A DNA stretch of 64,000 nt, taken from the NCBI GenBank assembly GCA_028023455.1, contig JAQFVV010012441.1, positions 1,177,911-1,241,910 of the forward strand. Reading direction: 5' to 3'. Shown here one piece after another: positions 39,401-50,119 of the stretch. The notes under the pieces were generated by a model, which made no database searches, had not been told where the DNA came from, and saw only the letters and a list, made by a program, of their open reading frames with translations. The DNA comes from Epiperipatus broadwayi. Lineage: Eukaryota > Onychophora > Udeonychophora > Euonychophora > Peripatidae. Position numbers and translations under genes: made by a program. Positions within the stretch are counted from its first letter, which is position 1; each line of letters begins with the position of its first letter.

Positions 39401-42180
39401 TATACATGTTAAATGCAGAAAGAGTTGCATTTCAACACTCAAGTTTGCCTTTTTGATTTAAAAGTTAAAAATATATCACATTTTAGAATATAATTCAAGT
39501 GAAAAGGTGCTGAAAATTTTTTTGATTATATGAATAAAAATGATATTGCAATTGAAATAATTTTTCAAAAATATTCTTCAGTTATAAAAAAAGTTTGTTA
39601 AATTAGTGACGTTTTAGATGATGTAAAGAAAATAGCATTAGAATGATTATGCAGCCAAATATTTTGCTATGTTTCAGCTACTAACTAAAGCTAAGATGTG
39701 AATAGATATTGTAAATCTGAACATTATAAGCCTAAAACTAAACTAATTAATAAAAGAATCAAAATTACCCCAAATTCAAAACTAAACCAGATCAGCTAAA
39801 GAAAATAAACTCTAAAACATAACCATTGGTTTCATTGCTACAAGTAGACTTTTCAAGTGTGAAGGACTAAAACATAACAAATTTATATTACATATTACCC
39901 ACAATCCATATTTACACCCCCCAACATGCTTAATATTTAAAAAAGTCTTAAATAAGTTAATTGCTTCAGAATCATAAATTTTTAATAACAGAATATTTTT
40001 AATTCTTTTTATTTAATTTCTTTCAAAGAAAATTATCTTAGCTTCATCAAAACTTGTTTGGAAATAAAAAAAATGGTTGCAAAAGGAATATTACGTTGAA
40101 TAATTTATTAAACAATATAAATAAATTTTTTGATAAAAATACTATTCCTGGTGTACTTGTTTTTGTAAGATAGTATAAATAGGTCAGAGTAGTTTGAGCT
40201 TTAATGAAAAAATAAACATACATAAAGGTAGAGTTAAAAATAAATACCCCAATTCTGCTTTATATAGCCATGAAAGGTATATATGGCATGTTATTAGTGT
40301 TGATGAGGCTAAGATTGTCTTCTTTGAAAGAAAGGAAATAAAAAGAAAAAAATAAGAATTTTTATTAGTAAAAATTTATAATTCTGAAGCAATTAACCAG
40401 TTTAAAAGTTTTTTTAATATTAAGGGTGTATGGGATGTAAATTGGAATCGTGGTTAATATGTAGTATAAATTTGTTAGATTTTAGTCTTTTACATTAGAG
40501 AAGTCTGATTGAAGCAATAAAACAATATTTTCTTTGGTTAGTTGGTTTAGTTTTGAATTTGGGTTAATTTTGATTATTATAAATCTAAGTACATATACAT
40601 ATATGTGTACATGAGTATGGATGTATGTAGTAATATAGTATTAATTTTGATATATGGTTTTCTGTTTCTGTTATTAAAAATCTGTATGATAAATATTATA
40701 CTGAAATAGAAGTGAATGAATAGTTTTCAGCAAATGTGAGGGAAATTATGCAAACACATGATTGATCTTTGATATATCTAAAATATGAAAATAAATATTA
40801 CTTCAAATTTTTTATTGTCTTATTTATATTATATAAAGATAACGTTATTATTTAATTTTACCATATAAAGCAAAATTTTATAACTCCAAGATGCCTTATC
40901 ATACATTTCTAGATTTTGGAATTCTTGTAGCCATTTTAAAAATCATGTTTTCATAAAGAGGAATTATACTGATAAAATAGATAATATTGTAAACATGTAA
41001 ATAAAATAGTCAAAATAGGATTAATAGAGCAATAATTATATTAGTGCATACATAATGGTAAAATGATTTACAGCAGTGACAAATTTTTATAATATTTGAA
41101 TGTGTATATGTGTGTGAATGTTTGTTTCTTTGATATATTTTAAAATTAAAAGAGTTCTATTTTAAAAGATTTAGCAAAAGTTATTATTTTAATAAAATAC
41201 AATCTATGGTGAAAACAATAATAAATAAACAATATAAAAGTGATTTATTATAATATCTGTAAAAATATTTATTCCAACATTCAATTTCTACATTTAATTT
41301 CATTGAAGTATATACTATTTTTATTTAAATATGTTTCAAAATGCTATTTGCAATTTTAAAATGGGTTCATTGTGTTGGCACAGATAATTTCTTCAAAAAC
41401 TTTAAACTCATCTGCAAGAATAAGGTATCTATAGGAACAACGAAAACGTTAGCATAAAAAGCTAAGTGTTAGAAAATTTGAGTGAAGATGATAATGAAAT
41501 CTGTCACATGGTAAAAACTTATAAATATACATACATGAAAGGAATATTTCTCTTTTCTTTCTAGTTATTTGCTGCATTAACTGCTCAGGACCAATGTTTA
41601 AATTTAGCCACATTGGTTCTTGTTAATTTTGATGATAAAGAAGTAGTTTTTTATAACCATTTCCCCTTGTGGCAGATACATTCATCAAAATTGTTCAAAT
41701 AAAAAGTAAATCATCTGAAATAATTTCATAAACTTAAAATGCATGAATAAATGGAGTTTAAATATTTTTATTGAAATAAAAATTTCAAACTATTCCAGAA
41801 ATGCTAATATTTCAATTACCTGTTTACTAATGTGATCAAAGGTAAAGATTAAAGAAATAATTGTTGTATAAACACTTTCTGACTAGATAAATGGTTTTTA
41901 ATCAAGTTTTTCCAATTAATGTAAAAAAATGTCAATATTTGTGAATTGATCTCCAGGGAAACTATTAATTTCATACTAAAACTCACTTAGAAATGGAGAA
42001 AAACAACTTGCTTTGATCTTTTTAATACATAAAATTTACTACAATAATGGATTCATTCAAAAGAAGTAGAATTGTGTCATTATCTTGTTTGATTTGCAAG
42101 GAGAAAGTCTTATACCATTCTTTAAGATTTCCATTCTAGAAGCTCTGAAGGATTAAATCTTCAAAATGTTTTAAAAACTT
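36500..42180. other. AT-rich DNA with no gene
   Basis: 36980-37310 is less AT-rich, with 'ggtggctttt'-like words, but has no frame. A hairpin repeat lies at 38000-38033 (partner of 8839-8872). The rest shows frequent stops and no recognisable motif. Confidence 0.35.
38000..38033. repeat. Small dispersed hairpin repeat, copy 2
   Basis: TGAAACAG and CTGTTTCA arms around a loop containing AGATCT. It is the partner of the hairpin at 8839. Confidence 0.4.
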
Positions 42181-42183
42181 TGC

Positions 42184-42284
42184 TTGGTGGTCGAGAGGTC
42201 ACCGACTGCTGCTTTACAAGCACTTGTCCTAGGTTAGCAGGTTCGCTTCCCGGATGATGCTATGACACATGGGGAAAAAAAAAC
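42184..42284 (+). repeat. tRNA-derived SINE, complete short copy
   Basis: A box-like TGGTGGTCGAGAGGTCA, anticodon arm with stem TGC/GCA around CTTTACAA (Val UAC-like), B box GGTTCGCTTCCC, the tail GATGCTATGACAC and an A-rich end. Same family as 1745-1850. Confidence 0.75.
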
Positions 42285-42957
42285 CTGAAATTGATCTTTG
42301 TGAAACTTTAAAAGATTTTTAATGAACTTTAGGAAACAGAATATAGTTTTTACATTGTTATTCTCTGTTTTTCTTGTTTTTTATAAAATAAAAGTTCTCA
42401 CACACAAAAAGGAACAATTTAAAAGGAGTATACAGGTAATATAATTTCAATTAAATGATTATATATATTTTTAATTGACGATTTAGGTGTATGAAACTTG
42501 TATTGGAGAGAGGTTAATTATTAATAATGATTATTATTAATAATTAGTAAAGATAAAATTACTTTTATGCATTTTTATGTTTTATAGACTTTAAAATTTT
42601 TTTCTCTTTCCTATATTTAACTATATAAAAGTATCTAAGTAGTCTGTGTAAAAGGCTATATTTATGGTGTTTAAAATTATTTTAAATTAAAAGTTATCCT
42701 TACATTTTATAGATATAGGTACCTTAAAAGTTGTAATAAATAAATTTTACAAATTTATATTATGTTCATGGCAATGAGATTTAATATGTGAAATAAAATT
42801 GTTGTTTAGTAGAGAGAAGCCCCTAACAACTTGTGGTATAATTTGAAAACAGGAAAAACTCACTATACCTATTGCTACTCACTGCAGGCTAGAGTAATCA
42901 ATGGATGCCAAAAGGCTTGTGCATAAAATCCCCATCTAGTGCCTACTCATCCAATAA

Positions 42958-43022
42958 TCCCAGACTAGTTTCTGACTTGTGTCTTCATCAGTTTCTGACT
43001 TGTGTCTTCATCAGTGAGGAGC
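42958..43022 (-). ncRNA. Hammerhead motif with tandemly duplicated core
   Basis: Reading the minus strand: stem I strand TCCTCA, CTGATGA (43014-43008), stem II GAC/GTC with loop ACAA, GAAA (42995-42992), then a second CTGATGA (42991-42985), GAC/GTC and GAAA (42972-42969), then CTAGTC and TGGG. The 23-base unit holding box, stem II and GAAA is repeated exactly. Only one unit could fold with stems I and III at a time. Confidence 0.7.
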
Positions 43023-43424
43023 CTTGGATCCGAGAGCAATGCACCTAGATCTTAGGATCTAATGCAACCCTCCAGCAGCCATCTTTTATCTCTACTTAAC
43101 TACAAAATGATGAGTCTTAAATTGAGAACACTTTCAGCTTTTCAATCCAAGCTCATTAGCTTATATAATCATATAGATCTGAACTCAGTTTAGTACCTAT
43201 ACATTTTGGTGTCTTTGATTCTTTAATAACCATAGCCACCACTATTCTTTAAGGCAGGATTGGTTTTAAGCCAATAAACATCATATGATCACCATTTTTT
43301 ATGCTTGCTTATAACTGATATTGAAACAGACAAAACTCACTATACATATTGCCACTCATGGCAAGCTAGAGTAATCAATGGATTGCAGAAAGCTTGTGCA
43401 TAAAATCCCATCTCTGATCCAAGG

Positions 43425-43468
43425 TTCCTCACTGATGAAGGTCACAAGCCAGAAACTAGTCTGGGGAT
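43425..43468 (+). ncRNA. Hammerhead ribozyme motif, best family 1 copy
   Basis: Stem I TTCCTCA (43425-43431) pairs with TGGGGA (43462-43467), 6 bp with one G-U. CTGATGA is at 43432-43438. Stem II is GGT/GCC with loop CACAA, flanked by an A-A mismatch. GAAA is at 43452-43455, then CTAGTC; ACTAGT is self-complementary, as expected for very short stem III hammerheads that may work as dimers. Predicted cleavage is after C 43461. All core bases are present. Confidence 0.8.
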
Positions 43469-43879
43469 ATGAGATGAGTAGGCACTAGATGGAGATTTTA
43501 TGCACAAGCCTTCTGGAATCCATTGATTACTGTAGCTTATAGTGAGTGGCAATACACATAGTGAGCTTTATCTGTTTTAATAACAGTTATAAGCAAGCAT
43601 AAGAAATGGTGATCATGAGATATTTATTGGCTTAAAACCAATCCTGACTAATAGGATAGTGGTGGCTATGGTTATTAAAGAACCAAAGACACCAAAATGT
43701 ATAGATACTGAACTGAGTTCAGACCTATATGACTATATAAGCTAATGAGCTTGGATTGAAAAGATTAAAGTGTTTTCAATTTAAGACTCATAGTTTTGTA
43801 GTTAAGTAGAGATAAAAGGTGGCTGCTGGAGGGTTGCATTAAATCCTAAGATCTAGGTGTAGTGCTCTCAGTTCCAAGG

Positions 43880-43923
43880 CTCCTCACTGACAAAGGCCAC
43901 AAGCCAGAAACTAGTCTGGGGAT
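43880..43923 (+). ncRNA. Hammerhead motif, core damaged
   Basis: Same layout as 43425-43468: stem I TCCTCA/TGGGGA, stem II GGC/GCC, GAAACTAGTC. The box is CTGACAA, two changes, so it is probably inactive. Confidence 0.7.
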
Positions 43924-44098
43924 ATTGTCTGAGTAGGCACTAAATGGGGATTTTATGCACAGGCCTTCTGGCATCCATTGATTACTCTGGCTTGCACTGA
44001 ATGGCAATTCATATAGAGAGTTTTGCCTGTTTTAATAACTTGTCTAAAGTGAACTTTGTATTTCAATCAACCAAAATAACAATATGGATTTAAAAGTT

Positions 44099-44099
<1 letters not shown>

Positions 44100-44145
<46 letters not shown>
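44100..44145. repeat. (AC)n(AT)n microsatellite
   Basis: About eleven AC units run into about ten AT units, at the left edge of the next palindrome. Confidence 0.9.
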
Positions 44146-44290
44146 AAAGAAAAACAAGTTTTATATATGTAAAACCTGCTATCGCTTGTATTAATGATCA
44201 ATAGATGGAGTTTTACCAAGACCTCCAAACAAGCGTATTCTGTTTACATAAACATCAGAGTCAATATTCACTGTCTCTTTCATTTTGCTC

Positions 44291-44340
44291 CACCCTCAGA
44301 TCAGCTGATTTCAAGCTGATTTGCTCTCATCAGTGAAGGG
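44291..44340 (-). ncRNA. Hammerhead ribozyme motif, family 2, copy 1
   Basis: Minus strand: CCCTTCA, CTGATGA (44333-44327), stem II GAGC/GCTT around AAATCA, GAAA (44312-44309), then TCAGCTGA, TC and TGAGGG. Stem III ATCAG/CTGAT is a 10-base perfect palindrome. Stem I pairs CCTTCA with TGAGGG (one G-U). Confidence 0.75.
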
Positions 44341-44484
44341 ATAGGAGTTATAAAACTAGACCTAAACACTAACTCCAAGCGTTTATACAAAACATTTCTA
44401 TCAGTTTGCAAGCATGAATTTTTTAGACATGTTAATGTCTTCAAACTCAGCCTATCAAACAAGATAGCTATATGGGTCTGATTT

Positions 44485-44533
44485 CCCTTCACTGATGAGA
44501 ACTAATCAGCTTGAAATCAGCTGATATGAGGGT
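44485..44533 (+). ncRNA. Hammerhead motif, family 2, copy 2
   Basis: CTGATGA at 44492-44498. Stem II is weakened (GAAC against GCTT). GAAA, then TCAGCTGATA, where H17 is A instead of C, and TGAGGG for stem I. The core is present but stem II is damaged. Confidence 0.6.
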
Positions 44534-44901
44534 GGAACAAAATGAAAGAGACAGTGAATATTGACTCTGACATTTATGTAAACAGAATACACTTGTTTGG
44601 AGGTCTTGGTAAAGCTCCATCTATTGATCATTAATACAAGCAATAGCAGGTTTTACGTATATAAAACTTGTTTTTCTTTTTCATAAATGTACCTTTAAAG
44701 TTTTCTTGCAATGATATAGATTGCAGAAACTTTTACTATGGTGGAGAAACTGAACTGAAATCAGACCCATATAGCTATCTTGTTTGATAGGCTGAGTTTG
44801 AAGACATTAACGTGTCTAAAAAATTCATGCTTGCAAACTGATAGAAACGTTTTGCATAAACACTTGGAGTTAGTGTTTAGGTCTAGTTTTATAACTCCTA
44901 T

Positions 44902-44950
44902 CCCTTCACTGATGAGAGCAAATCAGCTTGAAATCAGCTGATCTGAGGAT
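44902..44950 (+). ncRNA. Hammerhead ribozyme motif, family 2, copy 3
   Basis: CTGATGA at 44909-44915, stem II GAGC/GCTT, GAAA at 44930-44933, TCAGCTGATC, then TGAGGA pairing with CCTTCA with one mismatch at the end. Predicted cleavage is after C 44943. Confidence 0.75.
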
Positions 44951-45519
44951 GGAGCAAAATGAAAGAGACAGTGAATATTGACTCTGACGTTTATGTAAAC
45001 AGAATACGCTTGTTTGGAGGTCTTGGTAAAGCTCCATCTATTGATTATATTTATATACCGATCACTATAGTATATATATATACAATAGATATACAATATA
45101 GATTATAAACACAATTATTTATCAAAGATAACATTATATGGGCATGTTTGTTAACAAATTAATAACACAATACATGTTTACAAACACATGCACAGCATCA
45201 AATCCTATATGCAAATCTCCAGCTAAATTTTGCACATGGTACTTGGAGAATGATTATGCAATATTTTGAGTTGTAAAGTTTTTAGTATTATATGTAAGCA
45301 CATATATAGGAAGAAAGTGAATGATAAATAGGAAACTCTGTGGTTCAATGTTGCTGTTTTTTTTTTCTTTTGCGAAAACATCTACTGTAACAGCAGAAAA
45401 TTGCTTTATGTGAATAATAAAATTCTTTTATACAAGGGTCATAAATTAACTGTACTCCAATTGCATTAAAATTTCTCTGGGCCCCACACTATCTTATTTA
45501 GAGAGAAACAATTGCTGTC

Positions 45520-45712
45520 ACACTGGTCATTTACCCGAAAGAACAGTATGCAATGATTCATTTTTAGTTGTCTGAGAGTGTGTCTGCTGCTAATATTTAT
45601 TGAAGAAAGTGTTCTGTCATGAAAAAGTGCGAATGAATGGATAGAAAAGTATGAGAAAGCTCACACAAATGTCAGCCATAAAAAAGCAGCTGGACGCCCA
45701 TTTTGAAGTGTT
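45520..45712 (+). pseudogene. Mariner-like transposase N-terminal remnant
   Basis: Across frameshifts it reads 'PKEQYAMIHF', 'LSESVSAANIY' and then 'EWIEKYEKAHTNVSHKKAAG' followed by RP and a stop at about 45707. This matches the helix-turn-helix region and the 'EWIEKFKNGRTSV.HEEGAGRPS' segment common to a mariner-like group. Only this N-terminal piece is left; no catalytic DDD region was found. Confidence 0.6.
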
Positions 45713-46312
45713 GGATCATTAGCTCTGTAGACCTGATATATTTGTATTATCACCTGTTTGGTCCCCTGAAGACAATGGTAAGCTTTCTGTTAACCTTTTA
45801 ACAATTTTAATGAGGACATACAAAACTTGTTGACAGGACAAATCGTATTTAAAAGTAGAGGCGAGGGTATGTCGAAAAATGATGTATCCTTATAAATATA
45901 TAAGAATAAATTTAAGCTTAAAAATCAATTAATGTTCAAACAGCAATCATAATCATATGACGTAATCAAATCAGATTTGAGTATAGGCATGTCAAGTGCT
46001 AACTGTTACTTATCACCTGACAATTGTTTAAAATTTTTATGGTTTTTCTTTTTGTATTTCACCCTTTTGCGAAAAATAGCTAGATACTTATTTAACGATA
46101 CAAATTTTTAAAATGCTTCAAAAATTTTATTTACCTGGAGGGAAAAATCCACATTTTATTCGGATATAATTCTATTAAAAATCACGTCTGTGTTATGCTA
46201 TATACTAAAATCAATTTATAAACCCCAGAAGTTATCTGAATAAATTTTATTAACACTTTTTAAATATCATTAAACTTTTCTTAATATCATTAAACATTTC
46301 TTACACAATGCT

Positions 46313-46530
46313 TTATTCAGGTATATTAAGCAGATGGCGTGGATGTTGGTGGTGATTGGTATGGGGTGGAGAATAATTGGGATAAGGTGGATATGAAGGG
46401 TAAGAATTAGGCTGCTATAGATAAGGAGGAGGAGGTGCTGGGTTAGAGTTTGGAGGTCGTTTTTTCCCATGATTTCCATTGTGGAATCGCCCATGACGCT
46501 TTTGAAGTAAATGCTTCTCTGTCAGATCAT
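46313..46530 (-). pseudogene. Gene C, main exon of diverged paralogue, with internal stop
   Basis: On the minus strand an acceptor GTTGTTGTAG (AG at 46532-46531) is followed by AT, which completes Asp with the G of exon 56773-56706. The frame reads DLTEKHLLQKRHGRFHNGNH, GKKRPPNSNPAPPPPYL, then TAG at 46417-46415. It continues open as QPNSYPSYPPYPNYSPPHTN and on to TAA at 46315-46313. It parallels gene A: acidic start, a Lys-Arg site followed by His-Gly, a second basic pair, then a Pro/Tyr-rich segment; the Thr tail is missing. With the stop the protein would be 60 aa, so it may be a shortened peptide precursor or a pseudogene. The paralogue call rests on the shared KRHG context, phase and exon architecture. 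Confidence 0.7.
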
Positions 46531-46532
46531 CT

Positions 46533-46776
<244 letters not shown>

Positions 46777-48462
46777 AATTCAATTCAATAATATCCATTT
46801 ATTATGTGCATTTCAATGTTTATTCTTTAACAGAAATACACAATAAAAAAACAAAACAACAATAATAATTAAAAACAAACAAACAACAACTATAAGCAAA
46901 TACAAACTACATACATAAGATTATATATACACATATGTTAATTATAAATTTAGTTGTTTTCTAACATTCATAACAAATTGATCACAAAAAATATCAATAT
47001 TATTAAAGGTTAGATTATATACTATTTGCAATCTATTAATAACTGACTTACTAAAGAAATTATTTTTACATATACTAACCTTGAAAGTTTGCATTTCTAT
47101 TAATAAACGACTAGGTACTTTCAATTCTATTTTTGATATACAGTTACTGACATCAATTTCCCCATCAATCAACTTTTTCAACAATATCATATCTTTCAAT
47201 ATTCTTCTTTCTTTTAATACTGTTTTAACAATTTGACATTCTCCCATTATTAATTTATTAAATATTTTTTCAACATTATATATTCTTGACTGAATATTGA
47301 TCAGATTGAAGTTCCATATACAAGAATTATATTCTAAAAGTGTAACAACAAGAGGAAAAAATAACCTATATTTTATGGAAATAGATAAATCTCTCCCATA
47401 TCTCAAAATACAGCCCATCTTTCTGTATGCTTTATTAATAATATATTTAATATGTGCATTAAAAGTAAAATTACTACAAAATATAATTTCCAAATCGGAT
47501 ACAATCTCTTTATATTTAATAACCCTATTTTCAATTTTATATTGATAAACAGATTTTTCAGTTTTATTAGTATAGGAAACAATGCATGTTTTATTAATAT
47601 TAATCTCCATATTGTTATACTTACACCATATAATAAAACTTTCTATATCCTTTTGAACCTCAATATGATCACTATAAGTAATAATTCTTTTAAATAACTT
47701 AAATCATCAGCATAAGTAAGTATCATACTATTTTTTATGCTATGATCAAGACAATACATATAAACATTGAAAAGTAATCGTGCCAATATTCCATCCTGAG
47801 GAACACCTATCATATTATCAAAAAAAAGAGAATTGGTTTTATCCATATGCACATAAGATTTACGACCCCTCAAATAATTAGAAAACCACTCAACTAAATG
47901 AGGACTACTACCCAACATTTTAAGTTTATACAAAAGTCTAATATATGACACTTTGTCAAATGTCTGAGTCATATCAAAATATACAACATCTAATTGCTGC
48001 TGATCAGATAAGGCATGAGCAATATGATCAGATATTACCATTAAATTAGTTTCAACAGATCTACCAGGTAAAAAATCATGCTGATAACTTGGTAATACCC
48101 TTATCATATCTAAAATAATATTACTATAAATACACCTTTCATAAATCCTAGAAAAAGGTGACAGAATTGAAATAGGTCTATAATTACCAGAATCAGATCT
48201 ATCCCCTTTCTTAAAAATTGGTATAATCTTAGCTATCTTAAATATATCAGGAATAATAGTTTTCTCAATCGATAAATTAATGATATAATGCAATGGTGCT
48301 ACCAAACATTCAGCACAACCCTTGATAATAAAATTTAGGAATATTATCATATCTCATAGAAGATATTGATTTAAGTTTAGAAATTGCACTATACACTTCA
48401 GGAATTATAATTTTATTAACATCTATATTCCAAAAACTCTCTTTATTAAATTTAATATCAAC
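46777..48462 (-). mobile_element. 5'-truncated Jockey-like LINE between AAC/AAT arrays
   Basis: Coding part 48450-46942 on the minus strand, then a 3' UTR of about 165 bp containing AATAAA, ending in 'gaattgaattgaatt' that merges with (ATT)n. There is no endonuclease and no ORF1. (AAC)n(AAT)n-type arrays touch both ends (46533-46776 and 48463-48730), so the element either inserted into such an array or was followed by expansion at both ends. It lies in the long intron of gene C, on the same strand. Confidence 0.8.
46942..48450 (-). pseudogene. Reverse transcriptase of Jockey-like LINE, two frameshifts
   Basis: In order: 'EVYSAISKLKSISSMRYDNI' (upstream frame), 'KIIPIFKKGDRSDSGNYRPI', 'SYQHDFLPGRSVETNL', 'LDVVYFDMTQTFDKV' (fingers/palm motif A, usually DF.KAFD), 'GVPQDGILARLLFNVYM' (motif B, usually GVPQGS.LGPLLF), and 'LTYADDLS' with the YADD catalytic motif. 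A frameshift at about 47680 leads into 'VQKDIESFIIWCKYN' and the thumb region 'KTCIVSY' to 'AYRKMGCILRYGRDLS' and 'LEYNSCIWN'. The catalytic Asp pair is kept, but motif A and B changes plus two frameshifts (about 48335 and 47680) mean it is inactive. Family by pattern: Jockey/CR1-type RT. Confidence 0.85.
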
Positions 48463-48730
<268 letters not shown>

Positions 48731-49790
48731 TAAAATAAACATAAAATGCAGCACATATTTTTATACTGCTAATATTAATTAAAAAATAATAAAAAATAAT
48801 GGAATGATTTATTGTTCCAGAGTTTTCAAAAAGTTTGAACACAGAGGAGACAGATTTGATAAGTGATCCTGGATCTTGAATTCTGGAGTTTACCTCTCCA
48901 ATAATAATTAGCAATCAAGTAGTTAATTATTCGGTAAATCTGCAATGTTTAACTACCAGAAATGACAAATTGATCTTTATCCAGAAGTCTTTATCTCTCA
49001 AATCCATATTCCATTGTGTTCAATCTCAGAGGATAAAAATAATTATTCAGTCTAAAGATACAGACAAACTAAGAGAAAAAGAATAAAAAAGAAAAACTTG
49101 ATTTCTTTACCACTAGTAACAAAAACTGTATATATTCTTCTTTTATAATTACTGTTGATTGATTATATTAAACAGACATCTTTCCTCTCTAACTAACTAA
49201 TAATTAGATGCCTAATAATTAGCCTGAATAGTTGTCCAGATGTTCAGCAATCATGAGAATGAAAATGATGTCCAGATTCATTGACTCATTGTCCAATATG
49301 ATGATGGCATTATAAATTAAACAAAGCATGCCAAAAAATAAAAGTATTGGTTCAATCCTCATAATTTATGGGTAAGAATCCATCACTATTGTCATCCATT
49401 TCAAATAGTCTCTCAAGAATTAAGCTGTATGTTTAGTGGGATAGACAAATGAGTTTCAAAAATGGTTATAGTTATTAGAAGTCTTTCCATATTTTGTTGT
49501 CCAAATCCTGAATTGATAAACGACTACAGACATAGAGAGGAGCCACAATATGACTATGGAGATAAAGTGCCATACAGCAATTAAAATCAACAATATCAGA
49601 TGATCAAACAAGAAAAACATCAGTTCTACAAAGAAGCACCTCAAGATCTACAAAACCAGACAAGTTGATGGTAACACCAGGGGGGGGGGGATGATAAACA
49701 TATAAGTAAGCAATATAGGCATTGACCAATCAACTCCAAAAATAAAAATCTTCACATGATCACCATCTCTATACTAGCACATAAGTGTTG
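48731..49790. other. Intron sequence, no further element recognised
   Basis: Part of the gene C intron on the minus strand. A (G)10 run lies at about 49681-49690. No coding motif was found. Confidence 0.35.
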
Positions 49791-49791
49791 T

Positions 49792-50110
49792 AAACAAAGG
49801 CAAAACTCTCCATACAGTAGTGCAACAGATTGAAGATATTAACAATGTTTTCAATTTCATTTTCATAGTTTTGCAGTAAAGTAGAGTTAAAAGGTGGCTG
49901 CTGGAGGGTTGCATTAGATCCTAAGATCTAGGTGCAGTGCTCCCAGATCCAAGGCTCCTCACTGATGATGGCCACAAGCCGGACACTAGTCTGGGGATAT
50001 TGGATGAGTAGGCACTAGATAGGGATTTTATGCACAAGCCTTCTGGCATCCATTGATTACTCTGTTTGGCACAGGGTGGCACTACTGTATGGAGAGTTTT
50101 GCCTTTGTTT
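49792..50110. repeat. Foldback element, family 1, single hammerhead unit
   Basis: The inverted ends are long and perfect: AAACAAAGGCAAAACTCTCC at the left against GGAGAGTTTTGCCTTTGTTT at the right, extending inward to 'cagtagtgc'/'gcactactg'. The interior matches the right arm of 42850-44037 ('ggtggctgctggagggttgc'), including a hammerhead. Confidence 0.85.
49955..49998 (+). ncRNA. Hammerhead motif, GAAA box damaged
   Basis: TCCTCA, CTGATGA (49962-49968), stem II GGC/GCC with loop CACAA, then GACA in place of GAAA, CTAGTC and TGGGGA. One core change suggests loss of activity. Confidence 0.65.
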
Positions 50111-50119
50111 AATAAAAAT

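Larger units (their letters stand above)
42850..44037. repeat. Nested 1.2-kb palindromic repeat with hammerheads, family 1
   Basis: The outer arms, about 42850-43320 and 43570-44037, are inverted copies of each other. Matching landmarks in mirror order include 'gcttgtgcataaaatcc', 'agatcttaggatctaatgca', 'cttttatctctacttaacta', 'caccaaaatgta' and 'ttggttttaagcca'. Between them sits a second palindrome of about 250 bp (43322-43575) of the 18468-18702 type. Three hammerhead motifs lie inside: one on the minus strand of the left arm, one in the central element and one in the right arm. Confidence 0.85.
44147..45046. repeat. Palindromic repeat with three hammerheads, family 2
   Basis: Arm 44147-44420 is inverted relative to 44485-44690; both contain 'aagacctccaaacaag', 'agtcaatattcactgtctc' and 'aaatcagct' in mirror order. 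A further + strand copy of the arm runs 44780-45046. The unit therefore occurs three times, one inverted and two direct. The spacer carries 'gatagctatatgggtctga' on both strands. Confidence 0.85.

Noticed and set aside
46270-46494. 74-residue minus-strand frame
   Set aside because: Out of phase with the gene C exon, which shows the family motifs.
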